The notes below the pieces were generated by a model. It saw nothing but the letters and a program-made list of their open reading frames with translations. It was not told the origin of the DNA and made no database searches. Below are positions 59,690-62,041 of a stretch of 62,041 nucleotides of DNA, piece by piece. This DNA is from Thermoplasmata archaeon (GTDB taxonomy: Archaea > Thermoplasmatota > Thermoplasmata > Lutacidiplasmatales > UBA184). The stretch is taken from positions 1-62,041 of the forward strand of contig JASHPK010000031.1 of NCBI GenBank assembly GCA_030038095.1, given 5' to 3'. The stretch's first letter is position 1. Every line of letters starts with the position of its first letter. A program made the translations under genes and the position numbers.

Positions 59690-60672
59690 CGCCGCCGGTG
59701 CTCGTGTTCGGCGAGGTGCACGAGGGCCGCGTCGCCTCGGCGAGCCTGGAGGCGATCGCGGTGGCGCGGGAACTCGCCGGGCCCTCCGATCCGGTGATCG
59801 GGTTCGTCGCGGGCTCCCGGGGAGAAGCGGCCGCGGCCGACTTCGCCCGATTCGGGGTCGGCCGGGTGCTCGTCGCGGAGGACCCGCGGCTCGACGCGGC
59901 TCCGGTGGGGGCGATCGCCCATGCCGTGACCGCGGCGGCCCGGTCCTCGGGGAGCTCGCTGCTCGTCGCGGGCGGGACGACCTTCGGCCGCGAACTCGTG
60001 GGCCGCCTCGCCGTGCGGTGGGAGGCGGCGGTGGCGACCGGGGTCACCGAAGCGACCCGGGTGGACGGGACGCTGCGGGTGCGCCGGGCCATCTTCGGAG
60101 GCCGGGCGAGCGAGACCCGACGGCTCGAAGGCGAACGGAGTGCGATCGCGATACGGCCCCATGCCTTCCCCCCTCCCGTCGAGCGACCGGGGGCGCTCGC
60201 GATCGAGCGGGTGGCGACGGGCGATCTTCCGGCGTCCCTCATGGCGCCGCATCGGACCGAGGTGAAGGCGCCCGACCGGGGGGCGGGGCCGGGCCTCACC
60301 GACGCGGCGATCGTCGTCTCGGGCGGCCGTGGGCTGCGCGGACCCTCGGAGTTCCACCTCGTGGAGGACCTCGCCGCCTCCCTCGACGCGGCCGTCGGAG
60401 CGTCCCGGGCGGTGACCGACGCCGGGTGGCGGCCCGCCTCGTTCCAGGTCGGTCAGACCGGCAAGGCGGTCTCCCCGCAGCTCTACATCGCGGTCGGGAT
60501 CTCGGGCGCGATCCAGCATCTCGTGGGGATGGTCTCTTCGCGGGTGATCGTTGCCATCAATTCCGACGCGGGAGCGCCGATCTTCAAGGTCGCGGACTAC
60601 GGGATCGTCGGCGACCTGTTCGAAATCGTCCCGGCGCTCACCGCCGAGGTGCGGCGGGCCCGCGGCCGTTAG
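59686..60672 (+). CDS. etfA: electron transfer flavoprotein alpha subunit
   Basis: A 328-residue EtfA/FixB. The N-terminal domain has [20 protein letters not shown]. The C-terminal FAD-binding domain shows [49 protein letters not shown] and [20 protein letters not shown], all conserved contacts with FAD. It is translationally coupled to etfB and ends 13 bp from the convergent FixC gene. Confidence 0.95.
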   Translation: MTPPVLVFGEVHEGRVASASLEAIAVARELAGPSDPVIGFVAGSRGEAAAADFARFGVGRVLVAEDPRLDAAPVGAIAHAVTAAARSSGSSLLVAGGTTFGRELVGRLAVRWEAAVATGVTEATRVDGTLRVRRAIFGGRASETRRLEGERSAIAIRPHAFPPPVERPGALAIERVATGDLPASLMAPHRTEVKAPDRGAGPGLTDAAIVVSGGRGLRGPSEFHLVEDLAASLDAAVGASRAVTDAGWRPASFQVGQTGKAVSPQLYIAVGISGAIQHLVGMVSSRVIVAINSDAGAPIFKVADYGIVGDLFEIVPALTAEVRRARGR

Positions 60673-60685
60673 CCCGGTGGGGGCG

Positions 60686-61987
60686 TTAGAGGTCGAAGGC
60701 GACCTCGATCCCGTCGCGGATCAGCGAGGTCGCCGAGACGCCCGCCGCCTTCTGCGCGGCGCGCAGGAGGTGCCGGACCGACCGCTTGCGACCGCCGGTC
60801 TCGGTCATCATCGCATGAAGGAGCTCGCTCGCGAAGCGGGGGTAGACCGTGTAGATCCGCGGGTTCCACTTCACCCGGTCGAGACGGGCGAAGTCCCGGA
60901 AGTCGGGGAGGATCCCCGAACTCTCGAGGCGATGGTCGTACTCCGCGAGCTGGGCCGCGGAGGACGAGCCGGCCGCCTTCGCCGCGAGCGCGGTCTCCGC
61001 CGCCTCGATCCCCGAGCGGACGGCGTAGTTCATCCCCTGGATCACGATCCCGTTCGAGAAGACGAACCCGGCAGCGTCCCCGGCGACCATCCACCCGTCG
61101 CCGTGGAACGCGGCCGGCCGGCTCGCCCATCCCGACGCGATCAGCTTGGCCCCGTACTCGACGAGTTCGGCGCCCTTGACGCGGGCGGCGATCGCCGGGT
61201 GGAGCTTGAACCGCTCGATCAGGTCGTGGGAGTAGACGCCCCGGCCGAAGAGCGACTGCACGCTCACGATGAGCCCGAGGGAGAGCGTGTCGCGGTTCGT
61301 GTAGAAGAAGCCGCCCCCCATGACCCCGGGCGGGAAGATCCCGGTGACCCACTCCTCGGCGTGGCCCTCGCCCGGCCCGAGATGGAACCGCTCCTCGATG
61401 GTCCCCGCGTCGAGGCGGTAGACCTCCTTGATCCCGAGCTCCGTGGCCTCGCCCGAGAGACGGTGCTCCGGTCGGATCGGCGTGCCGAGCGTGATCCGGG
61501 AGTTCGTGCCGTCCGCGACGATCGTGACCGGGGCCGTCATCTTCTCGCCGCCCTGGACGATGCCCCGCACGCGGGAGCCTTCCCAGTTCAGCCGCTCGAC
61601 CGGCACGGAGGTGACCAGCGTCGCCCCGGCGGCCTCGGCCTGCTTCGCGAGCCAGGCGTCCGTCCGGGCGCGAAGCACCGAGTGGGCGACGTACGGCTCC
61701 TTGCGCCAGCTGCCGTCCTCGAAGTCGAACGACGTCGCGCTCTCGGGCGTGAGAAAGCCGAACCGCTTGCGGACGATGTGGCGCTCGATCGGCATCTCGT
61801 GCCACCAACCCGGCAGGATCCGCTCGAGGTCGTGGCCCCAGAGGATGCCGCCCGAGAGGTTCTTGGCTCCGGCCTCGGCCCCGCGCTCCACGAGAAGCAC
61901 GTTCGCCCCGCCCTTCGCGAGCCGGATCGCGGCCGCGCATCCGGCCAAGCCCGCCCCGACCACGATGGCGTCGAAATCGTCGCCCAT
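60686..61987 (-). CDS. fixC: FixC/ETF-quinone oxidoreductase-like flavoprotein
   Basis: A 433-residue FAD protein that passes ETF electrons toward the quinone pool. The dinucleotide-binding motif is VVGAGLAGCAAAIRL, followed by the FixC signature GAKNLSGGILWGHDLE, and the second FAD motif MVAGDAAGFVFSNGIVIQGM. It lacks the fused ferredoxin-like Fe-S domain of mitochondrial ETF-QO, which FixX would normally supply; FixX is not in this window and could lie beyond the edge. CCGTTAAGC lies about 30 bp before the ATG. Confidence 0.9.
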   Translation of the reverse strand: MGDDFDAIVVGAGLAGCAAAIRLAKGGANVLLVERGAEAGAKNLSGGILWGHDLERILPGWWHEMPIERHIVRKRFGFLTPESATSFDFEDGSWRKEPYVAHSVLRARTDAWLAKQAEAAGATLVTSVPVERLNWEGSRVRGIVQGGEKMTAPVTIVADGTNSRITLGTPIRPEHRLSGEATELGIKEVYRLDAGTIEERFHLGPGEGHAEEWVTGIFPPGVMGGGFFYTNRDTLSLGLIVSVQSLFGRGVYSHDLIERFKLHPAIAARVKGAELVEYGAKLIASGWASRPAAFHGDGWMVAGDAAGFVFSNGIVIQGMNYAVRSGIEAAETALAAKAAGSSSAAQLAEYDHRLESSGILPDFRDFARLDRVKWNPRIYTVYPRFASELLHAMMTETGGRKRSVRHLLRAAQKAAGVSATSLIRDGIEVAFDL

Positions 61988-62016
61988 GGCCCTCGCCGCC
62001 CCGAGCCGGCGGGGCC

Positions 62017-62025
62017 GCTTAACGG
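62017..62025 (-). promoter_or_regulatory. fixC promoter box
   Basis: CCGTTAAGC on the minus strand is about 34 bp before the fixC ATG. It is the only A/T-rich element in the last 54 bp of the window. Confidence 0.4.
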
Positions 62026-62041
62026 TGCCCGCTCTCCGCGC

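Noticed and set aside
1-62041. CRISPR arrays, insertion sequences, prophage genes, rRNA genes
   Set aside because: I saw no spaced direct repeats, transposase or integrase motifs, terminal inverted repeats or rRNA sequence anywhere in the window.

Overview
This is a GC-rich (roughly 70 %) piece of an archaeal chromosome. The archaeal assignment rests on sn-glycerol-1-phosphate dehydrogenase, the GatD/GatE tRNA amidotransferase, Spt5, Hel308 helicase, euryarchaeal RPA with its partner protein, MptE, QueE and a bat-type HTH regulator. FtsZ, RPA and the secreted proteins carrying FTESxLPxGTxWSVTxNG-like repeats point to Thermoplasmatota, probably one of the GC-rich uncultured lineages; the lineage is inference. 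Many genes have a short A/T box (TTTATA, CTTAAG, TTATAA) 20-35 bp before the start codon and little or no leader. Genes are packed tightly, with GTGA/ATGA start-stop overlaps inside operons and tail-to-tail antisense overlaps between convergent genes. I see no IS elements, prophage or CRISPR.

Layout. 1-5.4 kb: leuS, queE, G1P dehydrogenase, a Cys-rich UPF0179 protein, then tRNA-Pro with a D-loop intron. 5.6-14.7 kb: a cell-surface block with three family-2 glycosyltransferases and two large membrane-anchored secreted proteins rich in NxS/T sequons. 14.7-22.9 kb: zinc-finger protein, RqcH, acyl-CoA dehydrogenase, Hel308, a degenerate Orc1/Cdc6-like AAA+ protein, MscS channel. 23-28.2 kb: NAD-type isocitrate dehydrogenase, YjbQ, small proteins, a GT-C-like membrane protein, MptE. 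28.2-31.4 kb: ftsZ-secE-spt5-rpl11-orf98 operon, then Hsp20. 32-36.7 kb: small membrane and zinc proteins and the gatD-gatE-phosphoglycolate phosphatase operon. 36.9-41.7 kb: tRNA-Arg(GCG) with an intron like that of tRNA-Pro, small Cys-rich and membrane proteins, NUDIX, U32 peptidase, chorismate mutase, HTH regulator. 41.7-50 kb: aconitase, CopD-like protein, a thiamine ABC transporter (ThiBPQ) behind a TPP riboswitch, and divergent pdxS. 50-57.7 kb: GT4, PyrF, RPA and partner, a C/D-box sRNA candidate, an anchored FKBP, a coiled-coil protein, a methyltransferase with a damaged start, LarB. 57.7-62 kb: acyl-CoA dehydrogenase, EtfB, EtfA and a convergent FixC/ETF-quinone oxidoreductase.

How it fits together. 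The metabolic genes suggest a respiring heterotroph: acyl-CoA oxidation through ETF to the quinone pool, and TCA-cycle steps (aconitase, isocitrate dehydrogenase). Vitamin handling is prominent: thiamine uptake under TPP control, YjbQ and pdxS. The strongest unusual signals are non-coding: two tRNAs with same-length 34-nt D-loop introns at the same site, a TPP riboswitch with a readable translational switch, and a compact C/D-box sRNA with its own promoter.
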